This document shows, piece by piece, positions 22,326-36,049 of a stretch of DNA of 64,000 nt. The first letter of the stretch is position 1, and every line of letters begins with the position of its first letter. The stretch covers positions 21,651,844 through 21,715,843 of the forward strand of contig OX637402.1 of the NCBI GenBank assembly GCA_951799425.1. Reading direction: 5' to 3'. Made by a program: the position numbers and the translations under genes. The stretch is from Ilex aquifolium (Eukaryota; Streptophyta; Magnoliopsida; Aquifoliales; Aquifoliaceae). Under the pieces are notes generated by a model that did not search any database, had not been told where the DNA came from, and saw nothing but the letters and a program-made list of their open reading frames with translations.

Positions 22326-25300
22326 TTATCTCTGCTTTGATTTTAAAGGAACACCTTCGTACATCTTAACTTTTTCCTTCAATGCATCTCGCCTTGGCCG
22401 TGCCAGTTTATTGTTAGGATCAAAAAGGAGGACTTCTTCAAATGCTTTAAGAGCAGACTTAATTTCTTTCTTCTTCTCATAGGCATCACCAAGGTTATTC
22501 CATGCAGTAACATAGCCTGGTTGAAGTTTCACAGCATTCTCAAACTGAGTGATTCCTTTGTCAACCTTTCCATCAAGGACATAACTAACACCAAGGGCAT
22601 TGTAAACCTGCGAAATAGTCCAGGGAAAAATGGTCATCATCAAGAAGATGCCTAAGAACGACCTCCGGGTTTTTTCTTTTCCTTTTTCATTTTGATTTTC
22701 TAACAAATACCATCTTTCCCATACAACTTATATATTTTGCTTGATTTCTTGATCCAATCAGAGAAAAGAGATCTATTCATTAAGCCTAACAAAACTCAAA
22801 TACAACAATGGTGATGGAACTTAAGACATAAACAAGAATGGGAACACACAAAACTGCTGACTGTTGGAGCTCACCTGCCAGAGAATTGTGTTATTACCTA
22901 ACAACAATACTAAATAGTGAGAGGAACTTCGTCCTACTCTAAGGAGTTGACAGTGCAGATTACTCCTCTATTTTCTGGTGCGAAGTACGTAAAAAAGCTT
23001 CAATGATTTCCTTTTCCTAGACGTGAGATAAATCATATATAGACTAGGGTTAATGCTACTTACCTTACTTATGCTATACATACATCACCACATAAGTGGA
23101 TTGCAATTGCCAATCCTGCTTAGATACTTGTTTTGTACATATGCTCAGAACCCATTGTACCATTGGATTCGAAATCGAATTTGTGACCTATTGGTGATCC
23201 TCCTGGATCATCATAATAGAGTATTAATACATGGAAACCATTGACTTTTCACCGGATACATTTCTATGTAAGATGAAACGTATCACCATAGTCATACTTA
23301 AGCAAACTTAGTTGACCATGGTAAAAAGAATAAACACGTCTTAAATCAGCACAACTAAAGCACCCAAATCCCAATATCCTCATTTTGTTTCATTATGATT
23401 AAAAAATGCCATGTCATTATATTTAGCTTTCAGTCAGTTTTCTCTCCTTCATTTCCTCATAGTGCCAGTTGCCACTTAATTAAAAGTTCCTGTTTTGCCA
23501 CAGATCCATTTCAAAAGTCACATTCCAAGTTTCCAACCACCACCATTTAAAGAACATGTTCTCTGGCTGCAAGCATTAGCTTATAACATACAGAGTAGTT
23601 AGCCTTCAAACAGTTCCTAAAACGTTCTTTTCAGCTTCAAAATATTTGCTGATTGTCTGCAGAACTTCAAAAGTACTCCTCGATTATATGCCGTTTAGTT
23701 ATCTGCTCTCTTGCCCTTCCTCTGAAGCATTGAGCTTACTGAATAAGAATAATCATTTTCAGATGCTTCTTTTGCCCATCAAACTTCACTACTACCTAAC
23801 TTTCTCATGTTCTTAAATATACCTTCCAAAAATGCAAGTTTTAATCCTGCATATCTTGAACCCTCTTAGTTTTGTACCTTCTCCTCAGATTTAGCCTAGG
23901 ATATACCTCAATTTTTTCATATATACCACATATTTCTACAGCATCTATCTAGGGTTTCTCCAAGTAAGAATATACCAATTGTTTCTTTCTCCATATGATT
24001 ACTTTGACTTTCCAAAGACAGACGATATGTATGATAATTTCTTGTTGGATCCAAAAAGAATTTGAATTGAGACAGTGGGAAAAGAAGTGATAAACAAGGG
24101 ATTCATACATGATAAAAAAAACTGTCATCGTCCTATCCACAGACATCTTTCTTTCATTTGCAAAAAATAGTTGCCCAAAGAATACGACTTGTATTCTTAT
24201 GCCTGACAGCCCAGTCTCTTAACATTGCACCAAGCCATGCTTCTGCCTTTTCTAATCTGAAACTGAACTTAAAAAGTGGTCCCTAGAGTCAATCCCAAGT
24301 ATTTGGAGCTCAAAGCTCTGAGTTGTTGGATGGTGTCAACTGAAAAACATCAACCTGAGATTCTAAGAAGTAATAAGTCATACTTTTAAGGTACAAGTGG
24401 GACCAAGGCAGAATGCATACCACATGACCTCAGATAAAACCAGACCCAGAAAAAAAGGGGGGAGGGAACCTTCACACAAAGCCACCATAGAAATATAACA
24501 TCCACCAGGGTTAAGATTGATAATTAGTGAGGGAGATATTTCTCAATGGTACAGACTACATGGCAAAAGTGAAAATTTACATACAGGGTTTAATGAAGTT
24601 ACCCGTTTATGATCAAACAATTGATAAGGTTCTTTAAGACGGTAATATAAGCCTAAAGATGAATTCGTAACGAGTCCATCACTGCTAGTAGATGGCACAA
24701 AATGGAGCACCAACCTAAACAAGCAGATCTGACTGACCTCTACATAGTCCAGACCATCCAGAACCCGGAATACAATACTTTCAACATCGGAAAATCACTA
24801 TTTTTTGACCGGAGGCCAACACATGTCAAGCTATGTGCATCCAAAACAGTACTATTTTTGTTTGTAGGATATTAAGATCAGAAATAGTATCATACTTGGG
24901 CAAGATCCTGATCATCTCCATCCCATTTTTCAATAGCCTGAAGCAAGTACTTAATAGCAGCTGAGTAAAATTTTCTCCTCAGCATCACTGCTCCAAGTTC
25001 AAAAAACTCCATCGCACTAGCATCGCCACTTCTTACCTGCTCCTGAGATTTATTTTAGAAAGCAAAACATGAGAGAGAGAGAGAGAGAGACTATATAGCA
25101 GAGATAAGCATCATTGATGTTCCCATGAAGACGAGAAAATAAACTTCAAAAGATAGCTAGTGCACAAAAATAAACTAATTTCCTGTTAAAAGTCTGAAAC
25201 AGATAAAATTCCACAATCATTTTGGGTTCCAATCATAGATGCAGTTAACAATTTATCAAGTAAACATACATCCATTAAGGCACATATTAATTAGAAGCCT

Positions 25301-28300
25301 ACAGCGCACCCTTGATATTTGGATATCTGGGTAGGAGAGATTAAAGCTACTTTATTTAGAAGTGTTATAGTGAAGTTAACTTTGTTTAATGTCCTAGTTG
25401 AGCACTTGTTTACTTGTTTGGAATAATTGAGTTGTGGTTAGATTGGAAAATCCTTTGTCTTGGAAAAATAAGGCAATCCTCTTTCCGATATGAAAGTTTT
25501 AACACCTCTATATAAGAAAGACTTGCAGAGGCAATTGAACAACTTTAACCAATAAAATTTGATGCACATATTTGTGTTTTTCAAGGGGCATCATTAATAT
25601 CTTTCAGGTGAGACTCCAAGAAGGGCTCAGAAATATTACAAAATTTCAGTTATTTCCAGTATGCTGTGCATAATTAAATCCTAATCAGCCTTCAATGAAC
25701 CCATTGCAAGCCCAAAGCCCAAAAACTTTAGTACTGAAACACTAACACTATTTTGTCGTACCATTGTAGTGCTTCGCATAAAAACATGGAAGCTATGTCT
25801 AAGTTCAGTTGGAACTCTTGTTTTGTTCCAAACAATCCTGGAATGTTTCACTCCTGCATGAGCCTTTAAATACATCAGTCCCTTATTTCAGGGACGCCTG
25901 TGTTAAGTATGCCCTGGGAAGAGGGAAAAGACACATATGAACAAGGACCAAAACTTCATTCCGGTGTATTGTTTGGGTCACCTCGGAAACGGAAACGCTT
26001 CGGAAATGTTTCAAAAACAAAATGAAAACGTGTAAAAAATTAGGTATCTATTTTAAAAATATTTTGCAATATTAATAAAAATATACTAAAATATCTTGAA
26101 ACATGTCGAAACACCTTGAAACATTCCGACACACCTCAAAACACCTCAAAGTATTGTAATTTCGATTCAATCATTGATTCGTTTTGGTCTCTCTGAAAAT
26201 GAAAACGTTTTGACCATTTCAAAACGAAATTTAGTTCCTTGCATATGAATAGATCACACTCCCTTGCATTGGACTGAGTCTGAGTGTTAGGCGTTACCTT
26301 GCTGTCCAAAGTTTCTTGCAACCTGGATCATTTATGTTAATGTCAAATTAAGCCTCAAAAAGCCAAGTTAAGCCTAAACTCCATTCTTAAGCCTAAACTT
26401 ACCTTTTTCATCATAAACCCTGAAAATTAAAGTCTTAGTCTACCATTATTTGACAGTAAAATTTCATTGCTCAAGGCTCTGTCTACATCAAGAAGCTTTG
26501 AGAGGGTCTGACACCAAGTGACCTCAAGGTGATGTATTTTACTGTTGGAGATTTACTTTCTTATTGTTAGAGATTTTCTTTTCTATTTTACTTTCCTATT
26601 ATGTTGTTTTTCAGTTATGTTCTACTTTCCTAATATTATAATTGTTTTCAATATCAATCTAATATAAATAGGTGATAGAATGTTGGTAGCACACATCCTA
26701 CACTTATTATTTTCTCAATCTATTTATCTCTTCTCTTTCTTCTTCTTTCTCCTAAATCTAAACCTTAATATTTGATTATTTGAATTTCAACTTGGTATTA
26801 GAGCATCTGTTATAGTTGGTCCTTTTTTTTTCTTTCTTCCTCTTCTCTACCTACTGTTCACTGCGATTGTTCATCAACTATTGTTCATCGTGTGGTTACT
26901 GTCCATCGTAAAACTACTGCTTGTATGAAGATCTTTGGATCCTAAATCATGTTTAAGAAGTAGTGATGACCAGTGGTTGAGTTCCTTTGGTTGTGATTGT
27001 TATTTGTCGATGTTGAGATTACGATTGTCTCATCACTATAGTACTTCTTTGTCTTGATACTTGGGTAACAATTTAGTAGAAACGAGGGATTTGATTAAAA
27101 CCCTAATATGTGTTTGTGATTGACCCATTTGTTTATGGGTTTTTTGTTTTTGTTTTTGTTTTGGGGATCTCTCGCTCCTGTGTATGTCTTTGGGTAGCTC
27201 TTGTGGTGGATAGGCTACGTAGGTGTGTTTGGGCACATTGTGGTTGGACTGATAGCTTCAGTGGGTTGATTTATTTTTTTGTAAACTGATTTTGATAGTG
27301 GATTTCATTATGAAATTTTTTAGAGGATTTAAAGGCCCTTTTAGGAGATCATCAGGTTATACATGTTCATTAATTGGATGATCAGACCAGACAAACCACT
27401 TCTGTCTCTCGTCGTCAGCATTTTTCTCTTAATCATAGTACTTGTTCATCTACACAAGAGTACTCTGTCTGAATATCTAGTGAGAGTAATCATGGTGGTT
27501 GTGGTGATCGAGGTACTGGACGTGGTGAAAATTATAGGCGTTCTAGTCGGGATAATTATTATACTGAGGATTATTATCGGGATAAATATGGGAGACCAAC
27601 ATATGTCAATCAGACTTCTTATAATACTTCGGGTTCTTGAATGCATCAGACTTCTATCGATGGTCCAGTTGTATCTATTTTTGGTTCTCATGATGATCTT
27701 TTTTCTCAACTTAGTCAACTCATCTAACAGTTATCTTCACTTCTTCTACATTTGTCTACTCCTGTCACTGTGGAGGTAACTCTGCATAAGTTGCTATCCA
27801 ACCTTTGTCTAGTCTTTTTAGTGTTGTCCATACAGACAATTGGGGTCCTATAAGAGTCAAAAGTATTTCTAATTTTCAATATTTTGTAAACTTTGTTCTC
27901 TTGTATGACTTGGTTATTCCTTATAAAAGATCAATCTGAATTGTCTAAGGGTTTTACCACTTTTTATAATGAAGTTTTGGTTCAGTTCAATATACGTTTT
28001 AAAGTTCTTTGGTTTGATAATGTGTTATAGTATACTCAGTCGTTTATGAAAACCTTTTGTACTGACTGTGACATTATCCATCAAACTATCCGTCCACACC
28101 TCCCAACAAAATGACATTTTCAAACGTAAACATCATCATTTGTTGGATGTTGCCCATACCTTGATGTTTAACGTGCATTTGTCGGAACCATATTGGGTTG
28201 ATATTGTTCTTACTTCAGTTTATCTTATTAATCACATGCCTTCTCTTATTTTGGATAATAAGTCTCCTTTCTTCTTACTATATCTTAACACATTGCCATT

Positions 28301-31300
28301 TAGTTTAACTACTTGTGTCTTTGGTTGTGTTGGTTTTGTTCATCTACTTGGTTCTGGTCATGATAAATTGGCACCTTGTTCAGTTAAGTGTACATTTTTG
28401 GGATATTTTCGTACTTAGAAAGGTTATCGGTGCTATGACCCCGTCTCTCGTCGCTACCTCAATGCCAAAGTTACTTTTTTTCGAGTCATCTTTTTTTTTT
28501 CCAGTGTCGGGTCATTAATTTACTGCAATTTTGATTTCTCTCATGGTTATCAAAATCTTGATTCGGATCGTAAAATCTTGTGATCCAATATCAACAAATT
28601 GATCAGAGTCTTTTGTAGAATCCCAAATTCGTAGGATCTTAATGGATCACGATCCAAATCTTATAGGATCCTGATCTGAATTACGATTTTACCGATCCAA
28701 GTTGTTGAGTTTATTTGTTAGGCGCATTTAATTATTGAGCAATCCAATCTATATTTTTCATTTTAATAGTTTAGGATTTAGTCCAAATATGAATGTTTTA
28801 TATAATTGTGAGTCTATTGGGGGCTTTTAGTGGATTGGAAAAGCTATAGAATGTTTGTTTCGTGTCCAAAAAGGTCTTTTTATATATTCGTCTCTCTTGT
28901 TGAAAAATTGAAAGCAAAAGTCAGATTTGATCGTCTCTCTTGACGAGTGATCATATCCAGATAGTCTTCCATTTTTATTCTTTTCTGTTTTTTTTGTTTG
29001 AATGTCGAATAGTCAATATTATTGTCTATATATCTCAATCATAGCTTAAGTTCTATGTTTGTAATAATTTATCTATTTGCATATGAAACTAGGCTTGTTT
29101 AATTCTTATTTTTGAGAATTTTGTATTGCTTCATATGTTTTCCATCTCATTTTTAGATTCTAGATCTGATCCTACGATCCCCGATCCTTTAGCCTCCCCC
29201 ATCGATCCAAGATAGGATCCCGATTTTAAAAACCTTGATATCTCCTAGTCTGGGGGAGCTTAACTAATTCAATATTCATATATGGGAGGGTAAGGCACCT
29301 TTCTCTTTCTGTCTTGGAAAGCTATTCACTTGGACACGCATCATCATCAATCATAATTCTTCCATGAGAGCAAAAAGAGGTGAAGAAAGATGTGGTAATC
29401 CTATAAGAGGATGCAAGATAACAATCTTCAAGCACTTAGGATACAAGGTAAAAGCACTTAGAATACAAGGTACAACGGCTAACAGTTTGCTAAAACATCA
29501 AATTCATACCATGAAATGACAAAGCTATGAGTTTTGTGGTAACAGCTTCAGGCCATGCATCTGCATAATGAGATAATTCAAGAGATGTGATGAACCTTTG
29601 CAAAGGAAGCCCAAGGTTTGTTCATCAGAGAAGACGATGCCTAAACTTAAAGAAAAATCACTGCTCCTTAAAGTTATTGTTTTTGATCCGACAGCCTTAG
29701 CAAAGGGGATGAAATTGTGTTTAATAATACTACGAACACTACGAGATAATTGTGACCCAATGATATGCAAGAGAATGAGGGGAAAAAGGGAAAAAAATAT
29801 GTCGTGTAAGTAAGACACCCTTATTTGTGACTAAGCAGAAATGCACCATGTATGAAAGGTTAAAGACACCTATTAGCCATACTGGAAGTGGATAAGGGTG
29901 AAGAAATAGCTGATTTTTCGTCCAAACCAATCCATTGTGAATTGATGATTATTATGGTGGTATCATGTGGAACATGATGGGGATGCAACTGTAATCAAAT
30001 CAAGTATGATGAGGATTACTTAACTTAATGACTTCACAAGAATAAAACCCCATTCACTAAGTGATCATCATTCCTATGATGGTGAAATTTCTAAAAATTA
30101 TTTGGTATAACAAAAGAAAACAATAATACATGAAATAAATTAGAAAACTGTAATCTACCATTAACATGGATGAGAATCCACATCAAGCAAGAACGAACAT
30201 CTTCATACATGTATACCACTATATCAAGAGAATTAAACAAATCTTAACCTCCATCACAAATTGGCCGAAAAGTTGTACCAAAACCAAGGGTTGTTGAGGA
30301 TAAGATCCTCTAATTGATGAGATCAATTTCAGATTCTTGTTTATCTAAATCCCCATGATGGTTGGATGTGCACTTATCTCACTTTCTAAGTTTGTGAGAC
30401 TTGATTTTATTTCACTGTTTGCAAATGACTATCACTCATGTATGCAAACCCCCAAAAATGAATAATTAAATGTAGTTCGTTTGGGCAGTTGGTCCGTGGA
30501 TGTAGGCCATCATGTGGAACTACACATACTTGTAGGTTTCAGTTCTTCTCTCATTTCTTATCTCTTTTCCTTTCCAATATTGTCGAAATATCATGTGTGG
30601 AATCCCATATCGGAAGTAAAAAGAAGTTAAAGGACCTTAATATACGATGAATGAACTTACTAAGTCTATGGGTTTATGTTCCAAACATATATATTGCATC
30701 GTGTTGTTAGACCCCTTATCTCCCAAAAAGTGGCATCATAACTGACTCTCAAAGTTGATGATTGTTGCTCTTGGTTGAACTCTCTAAGCAGTGTCGCGTG
30801 CTAGTATTAATGATGATGGATGCTTGCAGTTGAAGTCACGATATCGCGGTGGTCTAACAAAGGTGAGCTACTGGGCCAGGTTCCTCCTAGTCTTAATATC
30901 GTGTTGGCTTGATGAAATGGTAAAGCAATTGACCATCAGACCTTGATGGAGCATGGTAAGACATGGACTGAGACTCTAAGTAAGATAAGGGTTGAGGCAT
31001 AGGACCTTGGTAGAGGGAAACATAGTGACTCGTGAAGAGCAATTAAAAGCTTTAGTTAGAATACTTGGTTGTTGGAAAAATGGACTCGTGTAAAGAGTGA
31101 TTTGGACATGGTGCTTGTAGAGAGAGGATGATAAGGCTTATGGGAAGTTAAAAACCTAGATGTTGTTCACAAGGGCTAGATTGTTGAGATATCATGTGTG
31201 CGAATTTCATATTGAAAGAAAAAAGAAGTGAAAAAGCCTAAATATACGATGAATGTGCAGACTATATATAGCCTTAAGCTTTTAGGCGGGTTTGAGTTTG

Positions 31301-34300
31301 AGTTTCTAACCTGCATATTGGGTTTGTTGTTGGACCCTTTATCTCCCAACAAATGGTATCAAACCAATTACTAAAAAACTAATATTGGAGATTCCTAACC
31401 ATCAATTGGTCAATACTACGGTGAATAGAATTGAAAACTAGATGACGTATACTTTCCCACCCAAGGAGATAACTTGGGAGGTGTCCACATCATTCATTTC
31501 ATTGCAATGTAACACAAAAGTGGCATCATGTTGTAACCTAGAGATACCACATAGAAATGTCATTGCAAGTTCTAGACAGAAAAACGGAACATGATGAAAG
31601 ACTTCTATAGAATTAATGTGTTGTGCAGACGAAGCTTGTATAGTTTACAAGTTTGCCTTTAAACGCAATAGCTTGTAATAGAACTGTTAAAGTAATATTT
31701 AACAATGTGTATTTTTGTTTTTGTGTTGCAATGTGACAATGTGGTCTAACAGCATAGGCAGTCAGAGTCGGTGTGTAATTATAATTTTCACACACCCCTC
31801 TCATGTGATCTCCATGAGGAGGCCACTTACTAGTGAAAAGTAGCACGGTTTAGTGTCACTACATCAAATCATCTATTCGGAGGGCACTATGGCGCATGAA
31901 TTGTGGTGTTGAGGAATGATATCGGACGACATACACAAATTTCAACATAGAAGAATAGGTTGAACATGACGAGAAATTTCGGCAATAACGCGGCTTTGCT
32001 AAATGCTATGATGACTTGGATGACTTTGGGGTTTACTAAGAGATAAGCTAATACAACAAACAATACAGGCAAGATAATTGCTAATTTCTAGGAGCTTGTA
32101 AATTTAATATCACAGCATTCAAGCATGCAAATTACCCTACAACAATCTTCATTTCCACTTGTTGGCATGATTGTTTAACTAAGCAAGTGTCTTAGAAAGC
32201 TAAAGTAGGAACAAACAAATATTCCATTATGATAAGAGTCATTGACAAAAATACATGCCAACTTTTAACTCTAAAAAATTAAACATCACCAATGTTCCGT
32301 TTACATTAATCATCACACAACCCCGTCTTTCAAAAATTACTGGGAACATAATTCTTTTGAAAGATGGAATTTGAAAATTATTGTACCTAATATTTGCAGT
32401 CAACTTGAAGATATGGAACCAAACACCATAAGTTCATGAATCTATAAATAAAATATAGGGAAAAAGGGCAGGCACTTACTTGCAATTCTTTCGCAGAAAG
32501 GTCGAGCTCCCTACGGACAAGGACTTGACGAATTACAAAAAAGGTTCCAACCCCAAGCAAACCTAACAGTAAAAGAAGGTAAGAGAGCTGTATTCCCAAT
32601 TCAAATAGTTCCCCTATCTCATAAACCATATTTAATCTGACATCTTCGCTTGCTTGTGCCTCTTGTGCAGATGTCAACCATGCGATTGTTCCACAAGAGA
32701 AAGCAGATACAAGAATTAATGGTGTTTTCACATTTGCAACATCTTCATCAATCAAAAGGCTCCGAGAAAGCACTGCAACAGGATGATCATGTCAATTGAT
32801 GATTTTTTTCACATAAAAAAAGAGTGGAATTGGCAGGGAATGGGGTGAAAGGAAGAAAAAAAAAACAAGTTAAATGCCAGAGGAAGAGGTTTTGAATCTC
32901 GTTAAAGACACATGATTATCCTCTGATCTAATAGTGCTCTGCAAGTTGGCAGAGCAATCTTCCTTTATTTGCTGATCAGAACAAAATTATATGCGAAGAT
33001 TTTTAATGAATATAACAGAAACACTTCGCTTTATTATTAAAAGAATATCTCATTGACATAGAAAATTATCAAATTTACTCACTAGTCACTACCAAAAAAT
33101 TATGAAATTTAATCTATTCAAAAAGGTAAAACAAGACTCGGTCCTTAATTCACCTTCAACAAAAATGGATTACAAAAGCTGATCGAAACTTCTAAATATG
33201 TTAGTAATACATTAAAAGTAGGAAAACAATTGTAGTGTCGTCAAAAGTTGGACATTACATGATTGATTACATCATGGTTCAAAGTATCGGCCGATATCGA
33301 TACGAGTCGCCCGAGTTCCGTGATGATATAGTTACACGATACATATAAACCCCGAATATCGCATAACTCGGCCGAGTTGTATCCAAGTCACTGGGTTATC
33401 ATCACCGAATCGGATAATGATATGGTTCTGCGATGCCGTGATATGATTTGAATCTATCATCATGTTCAATATTTTTTTTTTTTATGTCGTATCGCTTGAT
33501 ACTGTGATGCAACGCCGTGACCGATGTATCTTTGAGTTCTCCGAATCGATGTCCGATATCGCGACCTTGAACTACAGATTATATAGCAGAAAAAATTCAG
33601 AGAATTTGAGGTCCAAGTATAAACAAATAAACTCATCACATCAAATTTCATCTATTTGGTTAGTTGTCTTGTCCTTTTCACAATGAACATGTTGTGACCC
33701 GCAGAAGATTTACTCAATTCAGTGATTTAATAGGTATCTTTCCATAGTCTGAGACAGATGCCTGCAGCTTGAATGATCCATAAGGGTAAGTTTTGCATGC
33801 GAAATTAGATTCTACGACAACAGCGACGCTTCAGAAATTTCAGCAATGAACTATGATGTGGTACCACACAAAGAATGGTATGCTGGTAAGGAAGGCACTG
33901 AAAGACTTCAATCTAGAATAGGCTGTGAGCTTAAAGCTCAATAGAGGGTAAACGACATTGGTCCTATGGTACCCACAGTAGATGGATTGATGGTGTATTC
34001 AAGTTTAGGATTGGGTTAGAAATTCTTCTACCACTCAAGCATGCACATGCCTCAAGCATGTGTGCATGTGCACACTGCACACACATGCACGCAGAGATGC
34101 ACAAATCTCTGGGCACATTCATATTAGGTCTGTTAGGTACTACATAAAAAACAAACCTGTATTGATTTTAGTCTTCTAATAATAAAACAATAGAAACCGA
34201 AAAAAGGGAATTACCCTCAATTTTTGTTGGAGTCAAGGGCAGCCACATTGCTATTTCCCTTCCAAATATCTGCGCCTAGTACATGACAAAAGTTAAAGTT

Positions 34301-36049
34301 AGGAACTGCATATGTGTGGGCATAATCAACCAACACTCTGCTTAGTCTTCATGAAAAATGAAAAATTTTGAACTGGCTAATAAATCATGGCATGTAGACT
34401 TGTGATCAATTTGTATTGGAAAAAAATTATGATCGCATACAGATTCCATTCAAATGGTGTGATTTTTGACATTTTTTCACATCATTTAGGAGAGATCCAC
34501 CATTCGCAAAAAAAAAAAATCTGCCCAAGATGATAGGTTCCTGAATCGCATTGCTTTGCAAATGATAATGTGACCATTCAAATTAATGAGGATGCACAAA
34601 ATGAGAGCGGCCACTGTGCAAATAATCTAAAAATCAAGATTTACCTAGCCCATCCCTCACTGTGCCCTCAGTTAACATAAAACCCAACTGGGTAGTGACC
34701 CTTTTGGGATGCCCAACACACACTTAACAAAGTATATCTCACAGCATTTCCCTTCATTTGAGCACTTTTTCCAAGAAACAAAAGGAAATAAAAAGTAACA
34801 AAATAGGGAAAAAAGGGTTCTTGAAGCAAATCCATACAGTTCGGATATGTTAAATATAATGTTGGGTTGGGTCCAGCCCATGCGGTAGTCAAACTCAAAG
34901 TTCATGTTTTGGAATTTTCATAGTTGTACCCAAATATAAAAAAGGGAAGGTGGAAAGGTGCCCCACTTGGGGACCACATGGAAATTGGAGACTTTTGTCT
35001 TCAATTAGGTTTGGGCGGCATGCTAATAAATGAATGGAGGCAGCAACAAAACGATGGGATTGTTCATGTACGCAGGTTACTTCGAGCCAAAATTCGGACA
35101 AGTAGTCAACGTCCGATTTTGATGAAATTTTAGTATGTTGTTTGCAGCGATGAGAACTTCACATTGATCATTGTATTTTATCCAAAGTATTTTATCCAAA
35201 GCCTTCGCAGATTGATATTTTGAAAGACCCATTCGGTGAGATCTATTTTCGTCATTTTTGTTGATATCCATTTTCAGGTGATGAATAATTGATATTTTGA
35301 TAGCTTTCGGAAATTGGTTTGGGGAGGATTGTTGAAATCCCCTTATTGTGATATAGTGGAAGATTGAAATCAGAGTTCGTAGATGTACCCCGAGTTTGGA
35401 GGAACCACGTAAATGTTGTGTCTTGTTTGAGGTTTGATTTCATTGTTTGCTTTAATTTTCTATTGATTAAGTTTGGTACATCGTCTATTTAATTTGCAAA
35501 AAGAGGTAGAAAATTAATTCCGCTATTTTTGTGAGTTCACCCTATCATATAATTAGTAAGTTGAGTCAGTTTTATAGAGGCAATTAATCTTGCCACAGGG
35601 GATCCAATTTTCCATGATTTAGACAACCTAACAATCTCAACATACAGTACCCAAACTTCTACATTCACCAATTCCACCAAATTCGCCTAAATGCTATCTC
35701 CATTTTTGTTCAGAAGAGATAAATTCTGAACGCCAATGAGTATCATACCAAAAGCCAAAACTTCAAACTACGCAAATAATAATAATAATAATAGTCACAT
35801 GTGCACAAAGAGAGACAAATACATATCTAAGTGTACAGGAATTACCTGCAGAGAGAGTTTGTGGCGCCTGGACTTGCGGTTTGTGGATTTTATTGAATTG
35901 TAGTTTAGAGATGACCCAAAGCTATGGAACTCTGAGACTGCACAAGAAATAGGAAGTTTAGGGGGTTTAAGAGTTCTGATAACAAAAGAACTGTGATACC
36001 TATGTAGGGAGTGTTGTAAAGGAGGTGAAATGATGGGCTGGATGAGCAT
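22326..36049 (-). CDS. PYG7: Chloroplast TPR protein for photosystem I assembly (PYG7 / Ycf37 family), 5 exons, 326 aa
   Basis: Exons on the minus strand: 36049-35846, 34269-34215, 32772-32480, 25042-24896, 22607-22326 (981 bp; all junctions GT-AG and in phase). PYG7, the plant relative of cyanobacterial Ycf37, is a thylakoid protein needed to assemble photosystem I. Residues 1-68 form a basic, Ser-rich likely transit peptide. A hydrophobic stretch (about 103-118) and a clear membrane helix ([17 protein letters not shown], about 150-166) follow. Three tetratricopeptide units lie at about 194-224, 232-263 ([21 protein letters not shown]) and 266-297 ([22 protein letters not shown]). The short exon 2 was found from phase and splice sites, not from a long open frame. 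Intron 3 spans 25043-32479 (7.4 kb) and is filled with retrotransposon remnants. No break in the reading frame was seen. Family identity is firm. Confidence 0.93.
25065..25092. repeat. (GA)n microsatellite in PYG7 intron 3
   Basis: A short GA run lies close to the exon 4 acceptor; on the transcript it reads as a CT (pyrimidine) run. Confidence 0.8.
25955..26235. repeat. Dispersed inverted-end repeat in PYG7 intron 3
   Basis: The left part has CGGAAACGGAAACG and CGGAAATGTTTC words, and the right part has GAAAACGTTTTGACCATTTC. The middle repeats GAAACACCTTGAAACATT-like words. The ends mirror each other loosely. It is probably a MITE-like element; no target duplication was fixed. Confidence 0.35.
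26543..28520 (+). mobile_element. Decayed Ty1/copia retrotransposon
   Basis: A probable 5' LTR runs 26543-26789 (begins TGTTGGAG, ends TTCA). Next to it is a primer-binding-site-like TTGGTATTAGAGC (26792-26804), matching initiator-Met tRNA priming. An integrase C-terminal segment follows at about 28060-28480. Readable blocks include [33 protein letters not shown] and [15 protein letters not shown], interrupted by stops. The reverse transcriptase and the 3' LTR are missing, so it is 3'-truncated and inactive. It lies antisense to PYG7 in intron 3. Confidence 0.75.
28535..29245. mobile_element. Inverted-end repeat element in PYG7 intron 3
   Basis: The left end (TATCAAAATCTTGATTCGG) and the complement of the right end (TATCAAGGTTTTTAAAATCG) match loosely. 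Both ends are rich in GATCC-type words. It abuts the copia remnant. No target duplication was fixed and no protein is encoded. Confidence 0.4.
30581..31375 (+). mobile_element. TRIM-like element: two direct LTR-like repeats with PBS-like sites
   Basis: Two diverged direct repeats lie at about 30581-30728 and 31182-31351. Both contain ATATCATGTGTG, AATATACGATGAATG and CCTTATCTCCCAA or variants. Each is followed by a tRNA-Met primer-site-like word (TGGCATCATAAC; TGGTATCAAACC). The 450-bp interior has no coding capacity, which fits a terminal-repeat retrotransposon in miniature. A primer-like site after both repeats is odd and suggests part of a tandem array. Confidence 0.55.
33272..33580. mobile_element. 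MITE-like element in PYG7 intron 2
   Basis: The left end reads GGTTCAAAGTATCGGCC and the complement of the right end reads GTAGTTCAAGGTCGCGATAT, an imperfect inverted repeat. The interior is rich in CGAT/GATATC words. It is related to 9352-9625 and 51558-51830. No target duplication was fixed. Confidence 0.45.

Noticed and set aside
27363..27779. 138-codon hydrophobic open frame in PYG7 intron 3
   Set aside because: It is an off-frame reading of decayed copia gag-region sequence, with low-complexity I/V/L runs.
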